Assembly: GCA_036785705.1 (NCBI GenBank)
Contig: JAWUZG010000970.1
Span: forward strand, 5,469,501-5,533,500
Direction of reading: 5' to 3'
Origin: Acanthornis magna
Lineage: Eukaryota; Chordata; Aves; Passeriformes; Acanthizidae
Length of the DNA stretch: 64,000 nucleotides
Shown in pieces: positions 46,801-61,800 of the stretch. The notes below the pieces were generated by a model. That model did not search any database. It was given only the letters and a program-made list of their open reading frames with translations, and was not told the DNA's origin. Position numbers and translations under genes: made by a program. How positions within the stretch are numbered: position 1 is the first letter of the stretch; the number at the start of each line of letters is the position of its first letter.

Positions 46801-49800
46801 CCCAGTGCAAAATACTTCTCAGCTGTTTAAGTCAGAATGTGTAAAATGCAAAGAAATCAATTAGGAGAGATGGTGCATTTGTTCAGATGTTAAGCAGACC
46901 TTTTTTCCATGTAGAGATAGCTGTAATTACTTGTAAAATTTGTAGAACTGGTAGAACTTGTAGAAATGTAGTAGATCTTTCCTGGTAACTACAGTACAGT
47001 TGACACTTTTCTTTCCTGTTCTTATATATGATTTGGGGTATTGTAAGATTTTTCTTTTGCTGTAGGCAGACTGCTATATATTATGCCATGGTATGATGAG
47101 GAAGCTGTTTATCTAACAGCCTTCTAATTCTTAGGAGAAAACCTCCTTGTTTTGCAAAGTAATTTTACTGCAGTCTTGAAGCACAATTATTTTCTTTTGT
47201 ATCTTTGGCTCTAGACATGTGGTTTTGATGTTTTATGGTGGGTTTTTGGGTTTTTTTTGATTTTTTAACTGTTTTTCTGGAGTATATTTACATTGCTTAT
47301 CCCAACCTTGCTAATCATCAAATATGTTAGATTTGAGGCTGGATGTGAACAGGTTTGTTTGGCTGAAAAGTCCTAGTACAATGTGGTTTCATTGGCTTAT
47401 TTAATTTTATTTTATAGCACCTGAATCTATGTGTTTGGACTGTCATATTTGATGAGATCTAAAAAGTAGATAGCAAAGTAATCTGACTTTTGGTGATTTG
47501 TAAACTGTGGAGGAAGAAAAAATCTCCATAAATTATGTACTGCCTGAATCTGAATTTATTTTCAGATTATTCTTCTTCCTTGCAATGCATCTGTTTCTGT
47601 AAAATCTTACTTTTCTCAGTTGAGCTGTTTTCTGTCAGATGGGTAGTTATGTTTTGCCAGATAATTAGCGAAGAATAAAAGGCTTAAAATTTTCTCTTCC
47701 TTTCTAATTTACTACAGGGGCTATGAGCAGATTGTGCTGATCCAGCATGTGACTTTTTTACAGGAAGCACCTTTTCAAGAACAAATGTCCCTGGAATTAT
47801 AAAATGAGTGCTATGACCCAAGAAATGATCCTTGTTTATATAAGGCATATCACTGATTTTGGGGTTTTTTTGGATGCTGAACTACAGCAGAAATTTTTTG
47901 GTTTGCAATTATTTGCTTTTTAAACCACAAAAAAAGCGCCATTTGGGTGCAGATGTTAATGTTCTGCAAAGAGGTATTAGAATAGTATTTTTTTTAAAAA
48001 GTTGCATTGGTACCTGTATTTTTTGCTAGATACACAAATGTGTTAGTCATCAGTATTGCATATATTTCCATTCTAGCACATCTATTTTTATATGTCCCCT
48101 TCTTAACTTTTTTTGCTGTTTTGATCACTGTTACCCTGCGAAAGTGACATGTTTATTCATTTCGTTTCTTGTTTAGTTATTTAAACAGAATGTTAATATA
48201 TATTAATGTGAGAGTTTATAGAGAGAAAGGTATTATAGAAATTCATGGTTAATCCAGTGCTCAAACTATTTATGGTGGTTTAGAAATATCCCTCTCTCTT
48301 TGACCACTGAAATTAGTAGTGGTTTTGTTGTTTCAGAGCAGGAACACAGTTACAAAAAAATGTAAGCCTTAAAAAGAGGCAACAGAAAAGCCTTGATAAT
48401 TTCTTTCTCTTTTCAGTGCATTCCAAGTTGTAGTCTTGTAGGTTGAGTCTGGATTATGTCGAAGCAATTAAATAATTTCAAGTAAATAAAGCATCTAGTA
48501 AAAAAGGCTCCTTGTCTTACTGTTTCCATCAAAATGTTCTCTTAACATGGAGAGTGGAGCATGGGGCTGGAAAGGGTAAGCTCTTCTGTGGATAGTAGCA
48601 TTTGAAGGGGTATCACTATTGCAAGAAAAAGGAATGGTTGAAAAGTAGATTTGGCTACTGTACCTTAGTCCAAGTTGTCTTTTTTGGTCTTTTTTGTCCC
48701 GTCTGACCTTTTCCAAAGTACTTCTTTTGATCATACCTCTTTTCCTTGTACACTACTAAGTTGTACACTAGGTTATTTTTAAAAATACAAAACAGGAGAA
48801 AAATGCTCAAAAAGCATATTCTGTTTCACATATCTGGGCAGTCTGAAGAGAGATTGCTTCCCTCTGCCCGGCTTTAAATTAAACTGGCCTTTTAAATAGG
48901 GAGAATGGAAGGAAAAGTTACATGAATTCCAAGTACAAAGTTCTCCTTATTGATGAGAAAATGTATAATGCAAATAATTTATCAATTTGAGTCAGTAGGA
49001 TGAGCATAATTTATTGAAGTTTAAATGCAGTCTTTTCATACATTTAATTTGAAAACCAAGTTTGAAGTGACTAGTAACTAACATTATAATAAACATCATT
49101 AGGGGATTGACTTGCAGGAAAAAAATGGATTTTTGCTATATTCTTTTAAGATGTTCTGGTTTTGAGTGAAAATTAGATACTTCATTTAACGAGCTGTTAA
49201 CATTAACCAGGAGTGCCTGTTCTGTCTGTGTGTTGTGGAATATATAAAAAGTAAAAATGCTGCTGTGCCTCCTACATAAATTAAACACAATTGCAGAGCT
49301 ACTGTGATAGCAGAGTATGCAGATGTAGTTTTTCCGAAACACTAAACTTATTTCTCTGCATGGAATAATACTTTTGGCTGCAAAAAGAAAGTAACAGTGA
49401 AATTCAGCTCTTCCCCAGTGGTGGGCAGGTGAACTTCAAAAACTGCTATTCCCAAAACTGCACTGTCAGGTTTTCATATGCAGTCGATCACAAGGTGGCA
49501 ACTGTGCTGCTTGAATAGTGTTCACAGGGGAAACAAATGTTTGCCCGAGTTTCTTACTCAGCAAAAGGACAATAAAAGTAGAAATGTGTAGCTTCATTGA
49601 GATTTGAACTGTGTTTGGATTTTTACGTGCTGGAATTGGATTTGGACTAGAAGATAAAACAGCCTATTCTGTGCTGCCTCTGTATGTTGCACTTGGTGTG
49701 GATGGACTAAACCTATGTTTTTGAACACTGAAGTGGATTTGGAAGTTCTCAGGTGTTCTTTGTCATGCACAAAACTACCAGTAAAATAAACTGATGTAAG

Positions 49801-52800
49801 CTGAAATGAAACCAAGTTGTACTATATGGACTTTTTACTACTATTTTTTTTAAACATGCCATTTATGAGGATTGCTCATGTGCAGTCTATGTGTTACTTA
49901 TGCTTCAAAACGTGGCTAGTGCCCAGCTCCTTCAAACCTGTAAGAGTAAATCTTTAATTGGTGTTGTGCAGATATAGTCTAATATTCTATATGCTACAAC
50001 AGTTTTGTGAAGAAATAAAATGCTCTCTGCTTTGTCTTTCATCTGCGCATAATTTCATCATGTAAATGCAGCCCATTTTGAGACATATTCACAGGCAGCC
50101 ATATCATCTTAATTCCATGCTCCTGGTGTATATCTGCATTTTCCCAGGGTATTAAATAAATCGTTGTGGAAAATGCATGGGGAGAACAGAAAGCTGCTGT
50201 GTGAAATTTTACCATCCTAATCCATATTTACCAATTTTACAGTTAGGTACTGGAAAAGCATTGGTGATGTGCCTTATGAACAGTTGTAAAGGAACTATAT
50301 CAGAGGTTATTCACGTTTTTCACTGAACTAACATTACTGTATTTTCATCATAGAATTAAGGAAAAATATTTTTCATAACATAAGTCACAAACATGCTGTC
50401 ATAGTTTAGAAATTTCAGTCTTCATGCCTTTTGTTTTCTTGTGTAGCAGTAGTTGCAGAATTGAAATTAATTCTTATGCAAGTTGGAAATTTCAATGGGT
50501 TGCTAGGCTTTTATTCACTATTGCTCTACCTCCTTTTGAACCAGTGCCTTCAAGATGAATGCTCTTTGCTATTCTAATTCTTAAACTAATTTCTTTTTCT
50601 GCTTTGTTAAAATTTTCCTGTAGGGGCACCTTTTGATATGAAAGTAATGGAGGAAAAGAGGTTTAGGTTCTCTTAGTGAGCTTCTGAAGGGTCTGGTAAA
50701 GTGCTCAGGATTTAAATTCAGCACAGTAAATAAAACAACAACTTGCAATGAAGTTGTATTCCAGTTTTGGTACTATCAAGCAGCCTGGTTAAAGGCCTTG
50801 GTCTGAGCTTTTCTTGACATTCCTTTAGTGTTTGTGGTTTGATTGCATTGAGAGAAATTCAGTCAGGATCCTGATTCTGAAAATAGCGTAGATAGTCCGT
50901 TTATCACTGACGTGGGAGCACAAGTCTGGAAACCATATCCTAGGGATGGAGAAATGGTAACAATGAAGCTGTGCTGTGCTTTGTAGTAGTTATATACCCT
51001 ACTACAATAATTCTTCTTGTTTGCTCTGTGGCACTTGATTCTTCAGCACAAGTGGATATATCATCCAAACCAGTGGGGGATGGAGTGCTTTCTTCTGCTT
51101 GCTTCTGGATTTTTTTTTTTCTTTTGAAAGAAGGCAGAGTAAGACCTAGAAACGGCCAGCAGGGAAGGTGTGCTTGCATCACTTTAGAACACAGAAGTCT
51201 TTTAAAAAACAAATATGGGGATATCTACTTGAAGAGCTTTAGTAAATGAGTTTGAGATGCTATCTTTTTAAGGACAGGATTAGCTTCTAAACTATTCTTT
51301 AGGTGTTTCTAGATTATACAGTGTAACAATCTTCTAGAGGTTTTGCAACAATGAAAATACATCTTTTAAATCTTTGTTAGGAATTTCCAGCTATTTTTCC
51401 AGAAATAATGATTATTTAAATTATTTTTCAAAACTGTAACATAGGTTCCAGTTGGTGTGAGAAGAAGCAGGACTTGGGCTAGGTTTTTTTCTGACTTCTA
51501 TGTCAGAATGGCAGGCAATAGATTGTCTTGGGTGCAGTTTCTTTCAAAAGTGGCAGCATCAGGGGCAAACACCGAAGAAGCCAGATGTTACAATGGAAGA
51601 AATTTCAGTAAATAGCTGCCTCTTTTACAATGATAGTGTGATGTCCTCATTGGCCACCTCAGTAATTTGCGTCTTTTGACAATTCTGACTTCTAAAACTT
51701 TCCAAAGACAAACCTCCCTTCTACCTCCATTCTGACCAGAACTGGTCATCATCTTCAAATAAGTTTTTCCAAATGGTTCTGAGGAGGGGTAAGACTCTGC
51801 TGGCTTGCACACTTAATGCAATTAATAGCGGGTCAGATCACATGAAGTTGCTGGGAAGAGCATATTTGCTTTTAGGGTAGAGGGAAGTGTACAAATATCC
51901 AGAAATATTCCTGGGTTCTTTCTTAAATCAAATAGATAATACATCAATTTAATGTGTAGGGTTCAAAACTTCTACCCCTAATCTTTGAAGTACAAGTCTG
52001 ATACCTGCAGTCATAAGGTAATAGTAGGATTTATAAAGACTGACTGTTTTGACTGTGAAATGGGAATATAACAAGGAAGAGAGGAACAAGGCAAATTTAC
52101 GTCATCACAGGTATGACCCAGTTGTTACTGCACTTAAAGTTGTGAACAGGGTAAGGCATTTAGTAGGCAAATATTAGGAGTTTTTAATCATTTCCATGTT
52201 TTCAAAAAGCAAACAAAAAACCCTATTCACTGTTTTTACCAAGTAGTTCAGGGACTTCGACATGATCTGGGGTGGAAGTTAAAGGAATGTCCCAACTGTG
52301 TTATAACATGATGATGTTACTTCATTAAGTTCATCAGCAGATGTTTGCAATTTGTTACAGCTTGCTGCTTAATGTTTTCTACTTTAAGATTATTAACCCT
52401 CCTGCATATGTTAAGTCATGAGTTGCTCCCATGTGATATTTTCACTAGGAGTAGGCTTTTGCTAGGTTTTTTTATTCATTTGCCATATTCCCATGTATAG
52501 CAAATGGACATTGTGTTCATTTGCATATGCTGACTCTGAATTAGTAAATAAAATTCCTTTTTCTTTCCATGAATTATAAGAATATCTGTGCTTTTATGGC
52601 ATGGACAGAGGACACAGAAATACAGGATAGTAATTGTCTGCATTTCCAAATCCATTTGCTCAGTGGTCAGTCTTGATCTCTGTCCCCTGAATATCTGAGC
52701 TGGTGTGTGTGTGCTGCTGGGATGGGTGCTGTGCTCTGCCTTTTCCAAGAACCAACTTTAGTGTATTTGGTGACCTGTTCATGCTGGATTCTGGTGTCTT

Positions 52801-55800
52801 GTGTGCAGCTGTTTCATGCCAGGCTATAAGCAGTCATTAAAAACTGTATAGGAAAACTATGCTGTGAGGGTTGCCTGGCTGGAAGTGAGCTTCCAACTGA
52901 GGACATGGTAGTTTTGAAGAGGAAGAAGATGCAGTTCTTAGCAGGCACACTGAAAAGTGTTGAAATTGGACTTGGAGTCCAGGCTGAGAGGGCTTGATAA
53001 AGTGTTTGAGGGGAGCTAGGGTATCAGCAAAGGTCCATCTGAGGGTTACAAGAGAACGGAGTAGAAGAGGTTTGTGAGGCTAGGGAAGACTTGTGGGCCT
53101 TCAGGACTCTGCAGTCTTAAAAGTGGAGGTTAAAGTGGGAGCCAGCGCCTTTAATCTATGTGTTTTGGGTAATTGGATTATAGACAGGATTGGCTGGTAC
53201 TTGGAAGGTGGTAGTTCAACCCTTTAACCTTCATAACATTGTTGCAGGCAAAGCTACTGTTTTCCTTTTCCACTTGAGCCCCAAAACTGAGAGTAACCCT
53301 GTCAGCAGACCCAGTCATGCAGGGCTGCAGTAGACAGTTGCTCTGCCTTGCATCTTGCCTTGCTGTCCAAACCAGGCTGAAGAATTTGCTCTCAGTCCTA
53401 GCTGAGTAAGGGCGTCTAAACTGAAGCATTATTTCCAGGGCGAAAAACTGTACAGTTTGTCAAGCCTAATGACCGCCATTAGCTATAAGAAAAGTATGGC
53501 AAGTCTCAGTGTTTTAGCATACAGCTATTAGAAAAAGTAAATATTTTGGTGTGAAATATGGTAAAGAAAGAAGTGAGAAAGGATGCACATGGATCTTCTT
53601 GGGGTGATACTTGAGAATATGGAGGTTTCTGTCTGGTTATCTGGATTACCATATTATCTGAGCCATTATCTGAGCTGTTGGAGAGACTTGGTGTTAGGTA
53701 TTTTCCCTGTAAATTTTGGAGAATGGGGCTTAGCAAACAGAAAATCAAGTTCCTTTATAAATCAGTATGTCTTTACCTTGAATGAATGGAGATAGTTGGG
53801 TCCTAACAAAGGTCTCAGAGCTGAACTGGAAAGGATAAAGACTGAAAGTAGTCATAATTTGTTTATTGGGCCAAGGGAGGCATTATGTCCATGTGGTACA
53901 AAGATCCTTTCCAGTCAGGCTCACAGGCCCTCAAAACTAAAGCTGAGACAATCAGTCAACACCCTGGTGAAAACATTATTTCCATTAACAAAATTAACAG
54001 TTGAAGATGGTTATACTTCGGATCAAGTCAAGATGTTAAAACCAAGAAAGGTAATAAATGAGCAAACTGGCAACTGAGTTTTGCCCAGTACTTTGCTGTA
54101 CTTTGTGCTTCTGCACATATAGAAGAGAAATAAGTAATTATCCCTGGAGACGTCTTTTTGGGGCTTGAGGTCTTTTAATGTTGGTTTCTTTTTTGTTTTA
54201 TATTTGTCATTGAATTTCTGTAAGAAGTGAAGCTGCCCCCAGCAGAACACTAAGGATAAATTTATTCATTTTTGCATAACTGAGTATGTTCTATGAACCT
54301 TTAACTAAAAAATAATTCAAGTTGGTTTCTTCGGTTCTACTGGAGATTTTCATGTAGTGTGTAAATTAGTAATTCTGGAGTTCTGACTAATTGATTTAAT
54401 TTTTTTCTTCTGTGTGATAGTGATGACTTTTTAAATAAATAAAAGTGCTAATTTCATACTAGGGTTTCTAAAGGTGGACCTGTATTAAAGAAGAGTCAAG
54501 AAGACTCTTATGTCAAGAAGAGTTACTCTCACGAATTGCCAAGCAGTCTCTTTTCACTTTTTTGTAATAATGTTGGGTTTGCACTTTGCAGCAGAATGGG
54601 GTTTTTTGGTTTAGTTTTGATTTTTGGGTTTTTTTAGATGAGATTTTGTAATGTGTTCTAAACATTACATATTCAGATAGACAGAGGCAGATCACTTTGA
54701 ATGACCCTGTAAGCTAGGGGCTGTTGTGATTTAGGAATAGTACTCCCTACTTCAGTGCTCCCACTGAGACTCTACAAACCACATGCTGCTTGCTTGCTCC
54801 CCTCCTCCCCTTCCCTTTGGTGAGCTGGGGAGGAGAGTAGGAGGCACAAAAGGGAAAGATCATGGGTTGACATAGGAACAATTTACTGGAAACAGCAATG
54901 AGATAAGAAAATGAACAGTAACAGCAACAGTACTAATAACAAAAGTGTACAAAAGAGAGAGAGTGATTCACATGCAAAAATACTCACCCTGCTGCTACTC
55001 TGGCTTGGAACCAGCATTACCCAGCCTGTCCTTTGCTCAACCAGAAGGAACCCCTTCTCCTCAGAAGGGTCCCCTTCCCTCCCCACACCCAGCAATGACA
55101 TAAGGTGATATAGAATAGCCTCTGTGTCCTAGCCATGCCTCTCCTGGCTACTGCAAAAATTAACTTGTCCTGGCCAGGAAATGAGGTAATTTAACATCTT
55201 TTTTACAATCTCTAAAATGAATGTGAACTTGAAAGAAAGCATGGGGGGGAAAAAAGAAAATTAACTGTAGGGTTTTTGTTTATTTTGTCTTTTTTTTTTT
55301 TTTTTTTAAACATAGCTTTTTAGGAAGGCTTATGTCTCTGGAGCCTTGTTGGAGTGGGGTGTGAGTGTGTCTTCTTTGAAATTGCTTCAGTGATGGACCT
55401 CAGGTATCTTTGTACTTGAGTTTAAATGATTTTCAGGATCAAAACTTGCAGGCATAAACAAGGCTGGAATGAACACTTAGAGTAATTGAAATTCTAACTG
55501 GGACTGGACAGAAGATGTGCAGCAAAGGGGAAGGACACTTGCCTCAATAATGTATGCACCGTTTATTTCCATAAAGGCTTTGAAAAATTTTGAGGGCAAA
55601 TTGTGTGGGAAGAATGACACTTTGCTGTCAGTGCCCGTAACATAATTAGAGTATCCGTAATCAGTAGAGCATGTAGTTCGTGTGACAGACTGTCCTGTGG
55701 GTGGATCCTCTGCTGCAGGAGCAAATGTGGGCTAATGGAATAACTCTGGGAACTGCCCACAGGTTCCTCCTGGAAATTTTCGTCATGAGGACGGCTTTCA

Positions 55801-58800
55801 GATTTTTTCCTTTTCCTACTTGTGATTCCAACACAGTAGTTCCTGTAGGCAAAGCTGGGAAAGATGGGGCAGAGTATCTGAAGAAGGTTGTGAACCTGTG
55901 TTCAGAAAGACAGGTGAACATCCCTCACAGTGGCACTGGCCTGTTGAGAGCTTGTTGCCCATTTGCGGCTCTCATCAGTTTTGTTAATCTGTTCCAGAAG
56001 AAGAGTTGGTAGTGAGTAGATGCTGGGTGTATGAAAAGGAATTTGTTTGCAGTTCAGGAGTGTTCAGCAATGACAGCTGGAAGAGGCCTTAGTAGCAAGG
56101 GGTTTGTATTAGTCTTAGGGGCTAATTAGAGTATTTCATTCAGTTGGAAATGTGCTTTCAATGGGAAATGTTTGTGGATACCTGTTCTTTACAGCGTATT
56201 TTTAGATATGTGACTGTTAGCTTTAGCATTAAAAGGCAAGTAGAAAATTAAATGGAGTATGAGTTTCAAGTTAGCAGTCCTGTCATTAAAAAATGGTCAT
56301 TATTTATTTTACAAAATCAGAAAGATGTAGTAAAATCCCAAAGGAATCTTCCTCCTGTCAGCTCTGTGGGTCTCCTTCCATTTCAGAATTTAAGGCTGCC
56401 ATGTGTGGAGTGCTTTACACATTTTGTGCAGTATATATTTCTTTTTCTTTTAAACCATTTGTCAAGAATCTCAAAATTCAGTATTGTTGTTTCAGGTAAT
56501 TTTAGGCAGTAAATACTGAAGTAATATTAAGTGCTGGTACAAATAGCAGTGTTATAAAATTTATTTTCAAATTTTTAGAATCCTCTAGGATGCTTTAATT
56601 AAAAGTGTCCATGTAAGTTCAGCAATTGATTTTTTTATTACTTTTTCCCTTAAAAAAGGAAAGCTGTGTGTTCTCTTGTATGGGGTAAATGTCACTCTGT
56701 TTATAGCTTAGCTTTGCTGCAAATCAGGACTTGTACTGTTCCTCTATGTTGTCATAGAAACGCAGCTAACTGACATCTCAACTCAGGCTGCTCATGGTTT
56801 AATTTGTGGGTTTTCAAGATTATTAAAATTTAACAAAAATTATTGATTTGCTTTTATTAACACTGGCTTGTGTTTACTTTAGAAGTTAAAACTGCATGAA
56901 AGCTTCTTGTGATAGAAAAATATCTTTAAAATTGTTAAACTCTGATACTCTAAATGAGAGATCATCAAATGCATTTAATATATCAGAGTCTGAAGCAGTA
57001 ATCTTGAATTTTTGCAAATCACCTTTTTCATTTCGTTTACAGTAAAGTGCCCCAACCTCATTTCAATTCACCTTTCAGCTTGACTTTTATTTAACATAGA
57101 AGATACCTGTCAAGAAAGCGTGAAATAGGTACATCATCATGCCTAATATTTGGAAGTTTTCATTTTATTTACTTTCTTTGAAGCCTGGCAGAACGCTTCA
57201 GTGCACTGACTTTTGAAAGTATATATTTTTTTGTATATGCATGTGCAGAAAAAATTACTTAGTTTTCACTGATAAATAAGACAGGCAAAACTTACTTACA
57301 GTAACTTTATCTAATGGTTCATGGATGAATGATTTTATGCAAACTACTCAGGAAACTAGAATTAACTTTTCATGTTGGTTGCACATTGGATGTCCAGACC
57401 CCGACAACATGTGGGATCTTATAAAAACTAGATGACTGGAATTCAATTTTTACTTTTATGTATTTATTCAATGATTGCCCGTGCATTTCAAGTGTAATCT
57501 TTGTAAGCAATGTATAAAATGCAGTAATGTATTAATTGTTATAAAATGGACACATGCTACTTTACACCTTCCTTCCATCACATGTATGCTTTTTACTTTG
57601 ACTTTACCTCCTCCCTCTACTCTTGTAGCCATTTATTAAGGGTCTGTAGGCATGAGGAATTTGACTGATTTATATACAGTTCTGTAATTTGACATTGTCA
57701 TTCTGTCTAGTAACAACTTTGTTCAGTCTTAGATTTACTGAATAAAATTGCTTCTTGGTGGACATTTTGACACCTCACTTCATACTCCTACGTCATGCAC
57801 TGCTGACATACTTGTATTAATCTCATTTGTATTCTGTCATAAAACTCTCACATAACATTTTAAAACAGACTCTCTTTGCAGCATATTTCTATAAGCATGG
57901 GGTTAAATATTGAGTGTTTCCATAGGTATGTATACCTTTTTTGTGTTTTGGATGATGTTATGTACATGTTACTATATATGATGGTAGCATACATAGTTAA
58001 TGGCCATACTATTTAACTTGGGAAAGACTGGCTTTAGTACTCCAAAGGCAATTTAAACGAAATATGTTTTATTAACCAGTTAACATGTCTCTCTTCAAAA
58101 TTTATTGTTTGCATCATTGACTACAAGAAAGTGTTGCTCAAATACAGTTCTGCTGTAGGCTGACACTATGCATTTTTAGGTATTGGAAGTCAGTGGCTGG
58201 TGGGAAGTCAAGGCACTCCTTTAACTAGAGCACTGCATTGGTATATTCTGGTTACCAGTGTTTTATGTAGGAAACATACTCAATGTTGATGGATTCATTA
58301 GAGTCAACGAGTGTAGGAGAGTATAATTGTAGGTATACTGTTTCCCAGTGGGGACCAAGGGATATATAAGGGTTTGTGCATGTCTGTGCATGTGGAAGAT
58401 TAACTGAGACTTACTGAAGCCTATGGAATCTTTCTGGCATTGTACTTCAGTACAATGTACCTTGTACCATCTGTTACAGATAGATGCCTATGACCAAAGA
58501 GCTGTTTTGCAACTTGGATTTCCTTTTCCTAAGAGATAAACATGATGGGTGTTCTTTGATCAGTAAATTTGCTGCTTGGATTTTTTTTTTAGCTTGGTTT
58601 CCTTTCATTCTTTGCCCCTTGAACCATCATCTTTCCTTGCATTTAAGTAGTGATTGGGTGATAATACCTGACATGCTTTAAAAGAAAGAGGAAAGCTTCA
58701 GTATTCACCAGAAATTGATCCTAATGTGCAGAAGATAAAGGTGATTCATAGGAAAGTATGTGTCCAGATCCTTTCCCCAGAAAACATATTTATACTATTT

Positions 58801-61800
58801 TTTTAACCATAAACCCAGTTGGTGGATTTTATACCAGTAACTTACTCCTAGTGGGTTCTTCTTATTTTTGTTCACAGCATTTTGCCTCTTCCTCCCTACA
58901 CAGGTGCAGCATCTTGTAAAGGTTGTGAAGTTTCTTGTAATGTGCATGCTTCAGCTTTCAGTTCATTGTGGCTACACACTTGATTTTATCATCACTCATT
59001 TTCATTTCCATCCTTTTTGTATTTTACTTTTAAATTGCAAATTGCTAGCTTTATGTAACAAAGTACACATGCACATTTTTTCCTGCTTTTTCGATATCAA
59101 CTAAGTGCCTCCTATAGCTGAATTGACATGCTGCTATACAGTCTTTGCACCCAGAACTTTGGAGTAAAAAGAAAAATCTATAACAAAAAAGCACAGCCCA
59201 AACCCCTTCAGATGATAAAACTGTGGAAGTTTGGCTTTTGATTATAATGGCTGTTGTGAAGAGGTCGCAGTGATCCGTCTTCACCTGTTGCTCTGTGATA
59301 GTTTTGGGATATCTTTTAATTTGTTTTTATCTAAAATAAACTTCTAAATTTTTTTGGTTTTTCTCTCTTGCTCCCTTTTTCTTATACTCTTAAAAATTTA
59401 GGAAGATGAGAGTGAAGAAGAGCCTAAGCTCAAGTATGAACGGCTTTCTAATGGAGTGACTGAAATTCTCCAGAAGGATGCAGCCAGCTGCATGACGGTG
59501 CATGAAAAGGTATTATGTGAGTTTCTGAGCTGGCTGAGATAACACTTTTGCTTGGTTTTATATGTTTAGCTGTGCTTATAATGCATCAGTATATTTCTGT
59601 GTAGAAATGATGCTAAATCTACAGTTGTAGTGCGAGACAACAGTAACATAAACAAAATGCACCATTAATCTGTATTGAACAATCCACATTTTTTCAGTGA
59701 TAAAACGAGTAGTTCGCATGGTTCAATTAACAGCAGATCTCTCAGAATCAATTCTCTTCTTGTTTGTATCAAACATTTTCTCAGTGAGAAACACGTCTTC
59801 TCAATGAAGAATTGAGATGAGAATTTAAGATGCAGTGATTTGTTCAATGAGATGTTTACATAAGCTACTAGAAAAATGCTCACTAAGTTTTAATTATGAA
59901 CAGTATTATGAACCACAATCAGAATGCAGTCCTAACTTTTATTCAGAAAGGAAGTTGGTATATACTGTGCTTATTTGTACAGCCTGAATCAGTAAAGAGC
60001 AGCTTGATCATGCCAGGAGCTTAGCATATATTCAGCTGTGGAAGACATGTTAATACAGTGTAGAAGAAAGTAATTATAGTATTTTTTGTTTGCTTAGGCT
60101 TTTCTTTTGGGAGAAAAAGAGAACACTTCCCTGTTCTCCTTCCCTGATTCAATGTTAAAAACAAGGAGAAGAAATGCACATGCTATGGTTTTTGACACAC
60201 CAGAGAATGATAGGGATAAAGTAATAGACAGTGCAAAGTAAACAAATTTTAAGAAGAATTATTATTTTGTTCTTAAAAGGAATAAACTTCATATGTTTCT
60301 TTAGTGATTTAAGCAATTACTTTTGTATTTTATGAGTTTTCTTCTCTTTCATAAATGCTGAAAAACATTTTAGAATATTGAGGCATGCTGAAGAGCATCT
60401 GAAAGTATGAGCTAATGGTTTGTCAACTATTAGTTTGTAAAACACCATAGCTATTTTCTGAATGTATAATTTTTCATAGCCAGTAATATCTCCACAACAG
60501 TTATTGTTGAGGGATCTATCTTTATTATTTGGCTATATTTTTAGATTGATTTGTGCTGTGTTTCTTTTCCTCAGAGGACTCTTGCTATGGCTCAAGAGGC
60601 TCTTGAGATGAAGCTTGTATATTAAGTGTGTGAATGAAAACAATAAGTCTTTTAAAAATGTTTTTGACAGCTTCGAATTACACAGATATTTGGAAAATGT
60701 GCAACCATTTCTTCCTTGTCTGTGGCCTGTTTCTGTTACCTTTTATTCCTGAGTCTCAGGTAAATTTTGAAAGCCAAGAGTTTAACAGGGTTTTTCTATA
60801 AGGATGTGCACAGATACAGCCTTTACTATGGTGTCACAAAGCATAACAATACAGGGAAACTGTTGAAGTATCCCAGCACTTTCAGTTTCCCAGCAAACTA
60901 GATACACTATTTATGAGAAGGATCAATATTGTTAGAAGCCAGGTACTGCAGTCTTTTAGGAATGGATCTCTTACAACGGAGAGCTTAAAAATGAAGCTGG
61001 GTCGTAGGTTTTGCAAAGGTGTTTCTGTTTCATTCTGGTTGTTTTCTTGGGGATTTTTTCCCTGAATGAGCAGGAAAAGCCCTGCTAAATGCTATAATTA
61101 GTAAAATTATACAGTAATATGTAAAATATTACTCTGACTAAGGCAGTTTAACTTTGCTGGGAATCCTGAGATCTGGCTCCTGTGTTCAGACTAATTTCCC
61201 CCCAGAATTTGTTTTTTTCTTTTTTGCTGCTAAAGCATCATATTTTCACCAGGCTTGCTGTCTGCACTGGATGACTAATCGCCATGGCACCTGGTGCATT
61301 CAAGCAGGCCTGTGCAGTGGAATAGTCATACCTAGTTATGTCTGCACACCTGATGTTTTATTAACCAGTATTGATTTTTTTACCCGGGGGACTTTTTTCT
61401 TCCTGAAAAAAGGCAACCTTGCAGGAGTGAAAGGCATTGCAGGGAATGAATTTCTAATGAACCCCTTCTTTCCCTTTCTTGGCTCCTTTTAATGTAGCTT
61501 CATATTTTAAGTGCCTGAACTGAAATTTCATTTTAAGCAATTCCATTTTGATAAATCCTTTTAAACCTTTACTTTCTGTAAGGTTATTTTTTAAAGATTG
61601 TGCTGCCTGACTGACACGCTTAGCAGTGCCTGTAAATTTGAGCATTTCATTATAGGTTGCAATGAAGCATGTTCACATGCAGTGAAATACAGAGAATTGA
61701 GTAGCCTAGACTATTTCAGTAATGCTGAAAGGGGACAAATAAAATAAACCTCTGTCATAAATCAAGTAGTACTGAAATTCTACCTTTTCTGCTTAGGTGT

